This document shows, piece after piece, positions 34,198 through 46,000 of a DNA stretch of 64,000 bases. The translations under genes were made by a program, and so were the position numbers. The stretch lies in assembly GCF_030269925.1 (NCBI RefSeq), contig NC_085107.1, positions 17,424,001-17,488,000 on the forward strand. The letters run 5' to 3'. Source of the stretch: Bombyx mori (Eukaryota; Arthropoda; Insecta; Lepidoptera; Bombycidae). Every line of letters starts with the position of its first letter. Positions within the stretch are counted from its first letter, which is position 1. Below the pieces are notes generated by a model, which saw nothing but the letters and a program-made list of their open reading frames with translations, had not been told where the DNA came from and did no database searches.

Positions 34198-34201
34198 TTA
34201 A

Positions 34202-35121
34202 ACTTTTGGTGTAGTTGTCATGCCGCCATCTTCGATTCCGTATGTTACATTGACAGCCAACTTCAAATACGACAGAAAGATTCGAAACTCTAAACAGGAG
34301 TTAGTAGAGAACAAAAGGACCTCATTGTCATTGATTTTGAATGGGCTGTAATAGGTGAACTAACTGAAAATGCATTACACGGAAAAGGGGCGGGTGGTTG
34401 GTTGGATTCAGCAATTATTATATTTAAGTATCACTGAATGACAAGACGGGATTTCGTTGCTCGTTTTCGCATCTTACGCAATCACTTGCATTGCCTTAAT
34501 AAAAATTGTTTTGTAGATAATCAAACTGACTTGTCAAGTATGATTAGGCCTTATTACTTAAGAAATTTTAAATGTTTAAGCTAGGTAGTCATAAATAACA
34601 TTGTTGATTGTACCTACCGATTTTATAATAATTAACATATTCGTGTGTGCCGTGCAGATTTCATTTTTTTTTGGATATTATTGTCTTTAATGTTATATTA
34701 TGTAATAGCCGATGTTTTTTTGAATATGTATGAATATGTGTATAGTTCGGACATGTAGCGCTAACATTATAGGATGTTTTTAAGTTCGTGTGAGTACATA
34801 AACAATAATAATAGAAATAAAAATCTTGATATGTTTTTCTGTGTTTTATTTATTGGTTGTTTTATTTTTATTCATCCATTCATATTTAGATTAAATTTGT
34901 AGAAAAGAACGAAATTTACGGTACGACGTAAACCATCAGATTTAACTATTTTCCTTTAACTTTGTTGAAGACGAGGATACATTATCTATAGTTAAATATA
35001 GAGAAGCGTTCAATTCGTCATTAATAAACTAAGCACGAAAATACATTAAAATAATTAATTTTGTACATTTCATGTGCAAATTAAATCAAGACAGTACTGT
35101 ATCTGGAGAACTACCTTTCCA
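34202..35121. other. AT-rich intergenic DNA
   Basis: Nothing recognised apart from short A/T-rich simple sequence. Confidence 0.4.
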
Positions 35122-35123
35122 TA

Positions 35124-36396
35124 CGAGGGCTGCACTAAAAGTATCGGGAATGGAATATTTCCACTGTTCCTGTCATATTAAAATCTTTTTAATTGAAAAC
35201 TCCTTGGTTTTAAAAATCGAATACCATTTATTTATTTAAAAAAAGATTCTCGGTCTTGTCACGAAGTTTTGTCAAACTTATTTAGTCGTTGGGAAAATGG
35301 AATTGACTCGAGAAAATTCAAGAGCGATGATTTATTATGACTTTCGAAGTGGTTTAACACAGTGGATTTCTGCATTTGGTGATGAAGCCCCATCCAAAAC
35401 CACAATTTATCGCTGGTTTGCTGAGTTTCAACGTGGACGTGTCAAGCTCAGTGATGATCCCCGTTAAGGTCGTCCAAAAACTGCAATCACCCAAGAAAAC
35501 GTTGATGCTGTGCGTAAGCTGATTGAGGAAGATCGACATGTGACATACCGCGAAATTCAGGCAACTTTAGACATTGGCATGAGTCAAATACAAATAATCT
35601 TGCATGAACAATTAGGTGTAAAAAAGTTGTTTTCCCGATGGATACCGCATTCGCTCTGTGAAGAGCAAAAAGCGGCTCGCGTTACTTGGTGCGTCAGAAC
35701 TCTCGAAAAATTCCACGCAGGATCCTCAAATGCTGTATACAACATTGTATCAGGTGACGAATCCTGGATATACGCGTACGAACCCGAAACAAAAAACCAG
35801 TCACGAGTTTAGGTGTTCGAAAATGAGTTAAAGCCAACAAAAATTGTTCGTTCACGGAGTGTTGCAAAAAAAATGGTGGCCACGTTTGTCTCCAAAACCG
35901 GCCATGTTACGACTATTCCTCTTGAGGGACAAAGAACGGTTAATGCAGAATGGTATGCTAGCATTTGTTTGCCACAGGTCGTTTCTGAACTCCGTAAAGA
36001 GAACTGCAACCGCCGCATCATCCTCCATCACGACAATGCGAGTTCTCACACCGCGCACAGAACAAAAGAGTTTTTAGAGCAAGAAAACATAGAATTATTA
36101 GACCATCCGCCGTACATCCCCGACCTAAGCCCTAATGATTTCTATACTTTCCCTAAAATAAAGAATAAATTACGTGGACAGAGATTTTCATCACCTGAAG
36201 AAGCTGTGGACGCCTACAAAACGGCCATTTTGGAGACCCCAACTTCCGAATGGAATGGTTGCTTCAATGATTGGTTCCATCGTATGGAAAAATGTGTCAA
36301 ATTTCGCGGAGAATACTTCGAAAAGCAATAAATACATTTTTAAATAGTAATGTTGTGTCGCTTCGTTAATTCCCGAAATTTTCAGTGCCGCCTATG
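35124..36396 (+). mobile_element. Mariner transposon, nearly intact
   Basis: 1273 bp with about 28-bp inverted repeats (left cgagggctgcactaaaagta, right the complement of cataggcggcactgaaaatt). A TA target duplication lies at 35122-35123 and 36397-36398. It carries a full-length transposase frame interrupted only by two nonsense codons. The size and gene length are normal for mariner. Confidence 0.92.
35297..36331 (+). pseudogene. Mariner transposase with two nonsense codons
   Basis: One frame of 345 codons starting MELTRENSRAMIYYDF. Helix-turn-helix wording KTTIYRWFAEFQRGR is in the N-terminal region. The catalytic triad is VSGDESWIYAYE, LHHDNASSH and IPDLSPNDFY, with 34 residues between the second and third aspartates (DD34D). 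The stops are TAA at 35465-35467, between DDPR and GRPKT, and TAG at 35810-35812, just before VFENE. Both are single-base changes from likely CGx/GAA and TGG codons. No frameshift was found. The protein is therefore inactive, but the copy looks young. Confidence 0.92.
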
Positions 36397-36777
36397 TAAG
36401 TGAAACCCGTTTGTAGGTGGTCGCTCGTGGTTATTGTGGGGTATCGCCAGTTTGTGTTTCCATGCGTTATATCGCCTGTTTTTAAGCAATGACATGATGA
36501 CGGGATGACAATTCGCGTTCATATATTGCTATGGTTTCTGAGATATGTAGTTCGTAGCTGGAGACTTTTTTGCCATGTACTACATTTGTCTTTGTAATGA
36601 ACTTTCCTCCACAGTGCTTCATGAGCGCTATGATACGTCCTCCTATAAGCGAGCTTTCGGGCGAGTCCTAAGCGGTAGTCAGGGGTTTGTTTGTATGGCG
36701 TTATTGACATTCATGAACGAAGATGATTCTCGTTTCCGTTTTAGGATAATAAAATAATATGTAGCGTAAGTCTAGTC

Positions 36778-37358
36778 CAGGGGTCGGCAACCTGTTTGTC
36801 TTTAAGGGCGCAATACTAAATTTGAAAATCACCGAGGGCGCATATTTTACAGACAATCAACAGGTATCAATAGGCATTAACAGATTTTTTAAAGCTTTAT
36901 TTTGTTGGTGTCATACATAATGATACATATAATTCAGTGTGAAGTTTGGGTGTCCATATTTTCAACTAATTTCTTATAATTGGGGATATATTTAGAGTTC
37001 CCGGTCCTTAAACAGTTATCTAAATGTGAGTCATTAAGCTTTGTCTGGTATTGAAAGAAAATAATTATTTCGGATTAATTGGTAGTTTTAAATGCACGGT
37101 CTACGCGTGGTCTATTCGAAATACAATCACACACTAATAATAAATACGTGCGTGTAATTAGATACCCGCAAGGTTAGCAAACTGCTAATCTATGCGCAAT
37201 CTTAAACTAAACTGACTACTTGCTGTATCACCGTTTGAAAAGAGTAAGTAAATCGCTGGCTGTCATACATTTACATTAGTCCAGCGAGGGCGCATTAAAA
37301 ATCTATCGGAGGCGCCATGACGCCATGGCGCCCGCGGACGCCGCGTTGCCGACCCCTG
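36778..37358. mobile_element. 581-bp hAT MITE
   Basis: The ends caggggtcggcaac and gttgccgacccctg form inverted repeats of the hAT type. They are flanked by gtctagtc (36770-36777) and gtccagtc (37359-37366), an 8-bp target duplication with one mismatch. The interior contains gagggcgcat words near both ends. No transposase frame. Confidence 0.85.
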
Positions 37359-37496
37359 GTCCAGTCGATCATTGTAATAAATATATTAATATTATATATC
37401 AATATATCAGTGAACGAGTCTACCTGAACCTATGAATCTTAGATACAGAGACTGACTGAATCGTCGGAGCAGCAGTTAGCGGCCGTGATTGTTGCA

Positions 37497-37740
37497 CCGA
37501 GTCTCCTGTCTTGTGAGTCCGCACGGGTAGGTACCACCACCCTGCCTATTTCTGCGATGAAGCAGTAACGCGTTTCGACTTGAAGGGTGGGGCAGCCGTT
37601 GTAACTATACTGAGACCTTAGAGCTTATATCTCGAGGTGGGTGGCGGCATTTACGATGTCTATGGGCTCCAGTAACCACTTAACACCTGGGGGGCTGTGA
37701 GCTCGTCTATCCATCTATGCAATAAAAAAATAAAAATTTA
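37497..37740 (+). mobile_element. Bm1 SINE, 5'-truncated
   Basis: From ctgtcttgtgagtccgcacg through gaagggtggggcagccgttg to ggctgtgagctcgtc and an A-rich tail. The tRNA-derived head is missing. Confidence 0.85.
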
Positions 37741-40003
37741 TCTTTCCTTAGGGGATTTTAGTTCATCCGTTGGCTTGGAAGAGATCACAATTAAATTAAA
37801 TACCACTAATAGTACTACTGTTTCTCTATGTACATTGATTTTTTCTACTACGTAACCTACAGTCTCTTTCTTCTCAACCCTATTATAGATTATTCACTTA
37901 TTGACTCTCACCTTCGTATACACATACCTGTGGCACGCGACGAGGTTGCATTATTTGCTGCGGCAATGCCGGAAACTTTGGAATACACGCGACATGCCAT
38001 GGTACCCCGCAGCATGTCACGTTTACAGCGTCGCTGAAGGTCCAGAATCTTCGACTATACCCACGCTATGTATAGTTGATGGTGGCATATATTTGTAAGT
38101 AATCAAACAACTAAATTCTAAGGGTAGAATTGATTACAGTTAGTCATTGCAAAATCAAAATAAGTTTCATCTTTCGTTATCTACGTAAACAGAGGTCAAA
38201 AACATTTTTATATTTCCGTAAAGTTTCCATATGAAAATTTATTACTTGAAAATAAAAAAATGTAAATATTAAATAAAGAACTATCAAAGAAAATCACATA
38301 ACACGTAATCAATATTTAATTTACATCGATTTATAAAATCACACTAAGTTTTAATTAGTACACTGTTCGTAAAACTATTACAGTCTATTATAAATAAATT
38401 ATTAACAAAATCAAAAAAAAGATCTTCAAAACATTGACTAGAAGTGATTTTAGGTGTTTACAATTATAATTTAAAACACAGAGTAAAATAGATCGGTTCT
38501 AGTACACATTTATGTTAGCCTATCTATATTTCCGTTAACTATTGCCAGCACAGAAGAAAATGATAGCGTCCAACGCGCAGCGGTGCAACATTTTATATTT
38601 CATTCAATTTTAATCTTAAGCTGGTATTTTATATTCAATTTGGATATAATTTAGTCGTGTACGTAATGTGGCATAGATACGAACTTTACGACAACGAATG
38701 ACAGCAACAATGATTTCGTTATAGTATTAAAATAAATAAATTGTTTAATGAGCGTTTCCTCACGGGTCCACTTGAAGCGTCGCTCACAATTTCTAATATT
38801 ATCATTACGTAATCACCTAAATGGCGACAGTGCTATGACCGCGTTTGTTTAAAAAACCATGAAATGTGAAATCGTTGAAAATAAATATAATTAAATTGTA
38901 CCTAATGTTAATTTTGTAAGAAAAATATCTTTTTTATTTTTATTTCAACATTCTACAACTTGTCGATTGATCGTAGGCCCATTTCGAACAAGTAGAATAG
39001 GGTGTAGAATTAGCTAACAGGAGATGTGCTAATCGCTATTCTGGTTAACATTTACATGACACAATTTCTTCATTAAAAGGACGTTTCAAGACAACTTTTT
39101 AAAATTTTCAAGAGCACCGCTATTACGAATTGTTAAAAAAACATTTCAAATAATTTTACTTATTCTGAGACTAGAATAGTTCACAAGTTTCAAATATCAT
39201 ATCACACGTATATTAATAAGATCAATGCTCCTACACTTAATACATTAGTATATCAGAATAAAGTGAGGATAATATTGTATAGAAATTTACAGCTATTTCC
39301 GCTCTTAAAATTGAAATAATTACTACTATTGTATTATTAAATGATAAATTTGGTGACAGAAAATAAATTTATCAAACATAAACTATGTCCATTGTAATAT
39401 TTAAAATGATAATAATGGATTCTATTTACAAAATTGTCCAATTCTGAAATCGATGTGATCTCTAATACATTTGTTGATTCTAATTAGCTAATTGGATTGA
39501 CTACCGATTTACTGTGCATTTAAAAATATTTCTACAAAAAAATACCACAAGCTATACCTACATATAATTTATTTTCTAAATAAAGTTTGTTTTTAATTAT
39601 AATTTCTGTACAATATTTACATAATAAATTTTTATATGACTTAAAACGACAAACTACAACAGATTGTTTTTAATTATCCCGTCATTTATTGTTCAAATAT
39701 TAACCACCGTGGTATTCAAGGCTTGTAAAAATCTAAACGGTATCACGGTGAAATGTGTCATCGTGTTTCTTTAAACAATATGTCTGGTTAGTTCATTTAC
39801 TTAACGTGTCCTGAATAAATTGGGAAATTATTTGAATAATATTTATCAAAGTTCATAGTTGAATTGGCTACGTTCGCGTTGGAGTATGTGTGGGTTTGAT
39901 TGGTCTCCGTGGCTGTAGACTTGATGCACAGATCCATAGCGGAGGTCTGGCGGGGTCTCTGCCCGGACCGGCCACGCCGGCCGGAGCCACGGTGACCGGT
40001 AAA
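37741..40003. other. Intergenic DNA and probable Lmx1 3' UTR
   Basis: The last few hundred bases before 40004 are the 3' side of Lmx1 on the minus strand. Candidate aataaa signals (tttatt on plus) lie near 39567 and 39685. A GC-rich patch sits at 39940-40000. No other gene is supported; the 69-codon frame at 37828-38037 is unremarkable. Confidence 0.4.
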
Positions 40004-43000
40004 TCAATGATCAGTACTAAAATATGAATTCTGCATGAGGTAAAGTTTGTCGATCGGGTTAACGACGGCTCCGGTTCCGAGGTTCAGTGGCTCGTGTGCA
40101 GAGTGGCCAGGATGCTGGTGATTGTGGTGCTGCACTTCCAGATTCTGCAGGCTCATTGTGTCGGACGCGCCCTCGTCTAGCTGGTCGAAATTGCTGCCAT
40201 CGAGGGATATGTCGGAACTGCAAAAGCTGTCCCCTGAATGCGCTGGGTAATCTGGAAACATCAAATTGATTTAATACATTTTTAAAATGACACTCATTGG
40301 AAATCAAAATATTTTTCATTTTCTTACCATCGGGCGAATATGGAAGGTTAGGATTTAATGGCTGGCTGGAGGCAGAGTATGATCCATCAAGACCTAAATA
40401 ATTTCCGTGCTCGCTTGTCGGCGACTCTTGTTTGATCGATTTTTCGTCCTTATCTTTCTCTTTGTCACCGTTTTTGTCGCCTTCTTGTTTGGCTTTGCGT
40501 TGGATCTTTTTCATTTTAGCTCGTTGATTTTGAAACCAAACTTGCACGACCCTAACACTCAGACCGGTGTCTTTAGCGAGTGCCTCTCGGACCTTCCTGC
40601 AAGGCTTCGGACTGACCTCGAAAGACGCTTTGAACTGCCTGCGTTGGGCAGAAGTAAGGATGGTACGAGGACGCTTCGGGCCTCGTCGTCCGTCTCTAGG
40701 ACGCTCTGAATCATCGATAATCATGTCATCTTCAGCATGCTGCATTAGATACATTTCTTTTTCAAAGTCTTGCCTGCAAAATATTTGACCAGCGCGAATA
40801 ACGTACTGTTCGCCCTTCTGTAGCGGTTGGCAACACATCACGCAGACGAAGCATTGTATGTGAAAGACATACTGTTGGGCCCTCATTACCATTTCTTGTG
40901 GGAGAAGACGGTCGCCGCATCTTGTACACTTCACCCCGAACAATCTATGGGACAAACGAATTGGTGTTGACACGAAAACAAAATGAACAGTAATTGACGC
41001 TTGGCTTGTACAGGATCGCTTTAGCATTGTAAAAACATGATCGCGTTTGCCTTTGCCTTATTAAACTTAGAAGGTACCTTCACTAGAACATGACAATATT
41101 CTGTTTTTTGTTTTTTCTTTACTACTTTTACAATCTCATTTCGGTAACAGAATATTTCATGAACACAGACTCTTTTCAATTTCAATTTACCTATCGTAAT
41201 CGGGTTTGCAGTAAAGTTTCGCGTTTCTGGTGTAGCAGGTGTGAGCAAGCGGACACCCGCAGACACAGCAGCTGAGGCAGTGCTCATGCCAGGAGAGCTC
41301 TCCGACCCGCATCAGGTATCGATCTTGAATTTTTTGGCCGCACCCTTCGCAGATCTCGACTATCTTCTCCCTTTTGATGCTGGCGCTCAGTTCTGTTGAC
41401 AATACGCTTGACTTAGCAACACGTTAAGGAGTTAAACCCTTTTTTTAAATTTATTAATAACATACAGCTTAGCTCTTGTGCTTTAAAAAAACTTTTTTTT
41501 TTATATTTATTTACGATGCTAAAAAAAAAGTCGCTGGTTTAAAATCTAAGATCACCAATCTACTACAAATAACAAAAAAAGCTAACACATTTTACATATT
41601 AAACACATAATTCGCAGTGGCCATACTAGTTAAATCGATTACAAGTTTTCATTCTCAGGATCGCTCCCAAGTAATGAGAGAGAGATATCTCAAAGATATT
41701 TTTAGTTAGTTTGTAAAATACAATGTTACTATTTATTAGTAACTTAGCAATTTGTAACTAGTACCTCTATGAAGTTTTTTTTGTATGTTATAAATATTTA
41801 TTGGTAACATTGTGGACAAAATTTTTTGTTTAGGGCTTTATTATTTTATTCGTAGGTTCCGAGGCTTATTCGGCACATCGATTAGCCGTCGGACCGGTTA
41901 TTTTACGCCGACGTTTTGCCGGTTTGATCGCCGAGACCTGGGTGACCGGGAACGCCCCGCCCCTCCCAGGGGCGTGTCCCCCTCACGTCTTAGGAGCCTT
42001 ATGAGACGTGAGCTACCATATATTTTCCCAAACTCGTGACGCTATCTCGATCTACACCTATAGATACGTCTTCGATGTTTTAATCGATAGACGAAACCGA
42101 GAGCGGGGCGCGTTAAGCTCTATCGCGGGAAAATCGATGCTCTTAAACTAGGGCAACGGGAGGGATGTAGAAATGCGAAAACGGAAAATATGACTTTAAA
42201 GATATTCAGAACGCTCTACTTCTGTTTTTTAATAAAATGATTGTCAGGGTCAATAATTATCAAAGATTACATGTGGTAGGGGAAAGTGAGTTATGGTATA
42301 TGTTTTAAGATATTGTGTAATTAGGCACTCATCATTATTTATTCGAACTTAGCCTTTGAAGCGCATGTTGAGTTAGCATAAGTGCATTTAATTTGATTTC
42401 TCGATATTATCAGAAATTGGAAGTCGTCGGGGCTAAAGGATAAGACGCCCGGTGCATTCGAATCGAGTGATGCGTATGTGCCGGTGTTCGGATTCCGCAG
42501 TCAGTTATGAAATTTTGTCATGAACAATAGAGAATAGCACCGTGTAATAAAAACAAACCCACAAAAGTTTAATTTTCATAGCTACTGATGATAGGGTTTT
42601 TTGTGACGGGTAGATATTGCACTGCCCACTCTATTTCTGCCATAAAGTAGTAATATCTAGCTGCAGTAAATCATGAATTCGTTAAATGATTTCAAGTTTT
42701 CTATACCGCAAAATGAGAGAATTGGACTGATGAGCATTTGAAAATGCGTCAGGTGAAACAGTAGATAAAATACGGTATATATGAGTCGACTATTATCAAA
42801 GCCGGCAATGTGACTTTTGGACAATTATTGGTAAATCAGAAAAACGAATTATTGACTTTGTATTCCATTGGCAGTCACAAAACTCTTCTGAACGACATCT
42901 TAGATAAATAACAGGTTAAGTATTAATTTAATGCAGGTTTTGAACCGTATTCTTCGAAGGAGACGATTATATTCAAATCAATCTGTATTGACATATCAAT

Positions 43001-46000
43001 ATTTTTGAAGTGAAACTTCCTTATCGGCGTTGGAAAAAAATTTACCGTCACATTTTTCGGTTACGCGTCACTTTTTTCCGTTACGCGCCATCTGTTTTGT
43101 ATTCATGTCTATGATAATAAAATCCTTTTGTTTAAACTTTATCTAATTTAACTTTATTTAACCAATTTCTAGAAAGTTGCATGTAGATCATTTTTCGAAA
43201 AATAAGGCCATAAACAAGTTTCACATCTTACGTGTGTACACTAGTACACGCACACATTTTTTTTTTGTCCAAATGCACAGATTGCCACCTTTGATAATAG
43301 ACGACTCATATTAGGTTTTACCTACGAAATTGCCGTTTATTATGTATATTTTTTAGAGTTATTTTTTCCGTGTTTTTTGTCTTCACTCTAAACATAATTA
43401 ATGTTGTGAGCCGTTTATGTGGCATTGCATTTATGTGGTACATAATTACTCGTATTTTCATGTCTATTGATGAAAAAGATGCAAATTTAGTGAAGACAAA
43501 ATACTAATCAATGAACAAAGGACTAAATTTGAAAATGTAATTATATATTTTTAAAATAAATTGCCTTTTTGCATTTGAAATGGTCAGTATTTTTAAACAG
43601 CAACCTGAAAGACTTATTGAAGTGAAACTTCCTTATCGGCGTTGGAAAAAAATTTACCGTCACATTTTTCGGTTACGCGTCACATTTTTCCGTTACGCGC
43701 CATCTTTTAATTAACGGCTGTATGTTCTGAAGTATGGATGCGCATTTGAGAAACCGACCTCATGTCTCAAGGTGGGTCACGGAATACATTTTGTAATTGC
43801 AATAATCCCAGGTAACCCACTTAATATCACGTGGACCGTGCTATTATTGTTATTACGTAAAATAATAGGAAGAAAAGTACCAGGGTATTATGATATCAAA
43901 GAGATGTATTATTATAACTTTACTCTGACGTACAGCCTTCTTTATTAATTAACGGCTGTATGTTCTGAAGTATGGATTCCGATTTGAGAAATTGACCTCA
44001 TGTCTCCAGGTGGATTACGGAAATCATTTTGTAATTCCAATAATCTCAGGGAGCCCACTTAATAATATCACGTGGACCGTGCTATTTATTACTGTTATTA
44101 CGTAAAATAATAGGAAGAAAAGTACCAGGGTATTATGATAGCAAAGAGATTTATTAATAATTAACGGCGGTATGTTCTGAAGCATGGTTTCGGATTTGAG
44201 AAATCGACCTCATGTCTCAAGGTGGGTCAAACTTCACGAACCTCAGGAACCCCATTTAACACCACGTGGACCGTGCTATTATTATTAATTTATAGGAAGA
44301 AAAGTACCAGGGTATTATGATATCAAAGAGATGTATTATTAAAATGCTGTAATAATCTTAGTAGCAAAAAGGTAAAGTGAAATAATTGTATTATTTGTAT
44401 TCATGTCTATGATAATAAAATCCTTTTGTTTAAACTTTATCTAATTTAACTTTATTTAACCAATTTCTAGAAAGTTGCATGTAGATCATTTTTCGAAAAA
44501 TAAGGCCATAAACAAGTTTCACTTCTTACGTGTGTACACTAGTACACGCACACATTTTTTTTTATTATTCAATATCGTATCCATTGCAGTTTATTTATGT
44601 ATTTGAAAACTGACAATCCTTTCCAATTTTATGTCTTGTTTAATTTTGTTTGAAAAACTAAAACAATAGTGTTGAATCAGTACAGTCGCGCGGCCCAGGG
44701 CGCTTCAAAGACTGAATTCCATTGTTTTTGGTTGCTAGTTTTCATTTATTCATAAACAAAGAGAATTATAAAATAATGCACTAATTTTAAGTTGTTCCCA
44801 ACGAATATTATTTTGAAGGTTATTTTTCTTCTTCATCTTTAAATATGTCATATCTAAAGTAATATCTTTATAATCAATAGAAAAGTACACAACGGTCGAA
44901 AATATATTTTTATTGAATGTAATTAAATTAGATAATACACATAAATTTACACATAAATTATTTAAAGATAAGCACGTCAAGCATTCAACAAAAATGTTTA
45001 CGGGCGTCGTCCACTAGATGGCTTTGCTTCGATTAGTTTCATTACTTTCTCTTCGATTAGTTTCTCCTGTAGATGGCAGTAACATATTATCTATTCTATA
45101 TTTTATTTATAATGAAGGATTTTGTAAATTTTCAGAAACCACAAATTGATAAAATTTCATCAATTTGTCAAATAAAGACTAGTGTGATTTTTTATGTTTT
45201 TATGTGTTTAGTTATGCAATAATTAAATGCCTTAAAATTTTAACAATATATAAGTTTACGGGCATCCGCTACAAGATGTCGCTAGTTTCCATACAAAAAA
45301 TATTTGTCATCTAGTGTCGCAGTTTCAGGTAGGTCCCTGAAATTATAACGAATTAGTCAAAACAAATTATATTTTATTTTGGAAATATTTTATACCACCA
45401 GATAGTTCAGATAAAAATTTGTTGCCTTTTTTTTACGGGACATTTTCTTAATAGCTGACTGACTATCAAATTGAATTTGTCTACTTCTATAAATTTGAGA
45501 TAAAGTATACGAAAACAAAAACAATACGAACACGCGCAAATTTAAATTAAACTAAATTAAAGTTAAACAAAAACGGAGCCTTTTGACTTCAATTTTATGT
45601 AACCGCATATTTTTTCGAACGCCATTTGCTTTAACTATCGTTGTGCAAACATACGTAATCAATAAACGTATCGGTAATACCTTACTTATCTACGATCAAT
45701 TGATTTTGTACGTAACGAAAGAATATCTACAAAACATAACCTACCTTTGAATTGTTTATTTCTATTTTGAATGGTTACTTTGTGCTGTTCAAAGAAAAAA
45801 AACATTAATAAAACACTCATTTCAGCCGTTGAACTGGTCTGAAAATACCTCCGCTCATTTAAAAAAGCCGATTATGATTTCGATATGAAGCATTCGGAAA
45901 TGCGCATCGCAATATCGGTCAAAGCGATGCGCGCTATTGTGGTCGAGCAATTCCAATTATGATTCGGAATTGCTTTTGTGAGTAATTCACAATTATCATA

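Noticed and set aside
41851..42039. Upstream Lmx1 exon in the CpG-rich patch
   Set aside because: No minus-strand frame there offers a start codon and a phase-1 donor. The exon at 58638-58719 fits fully.
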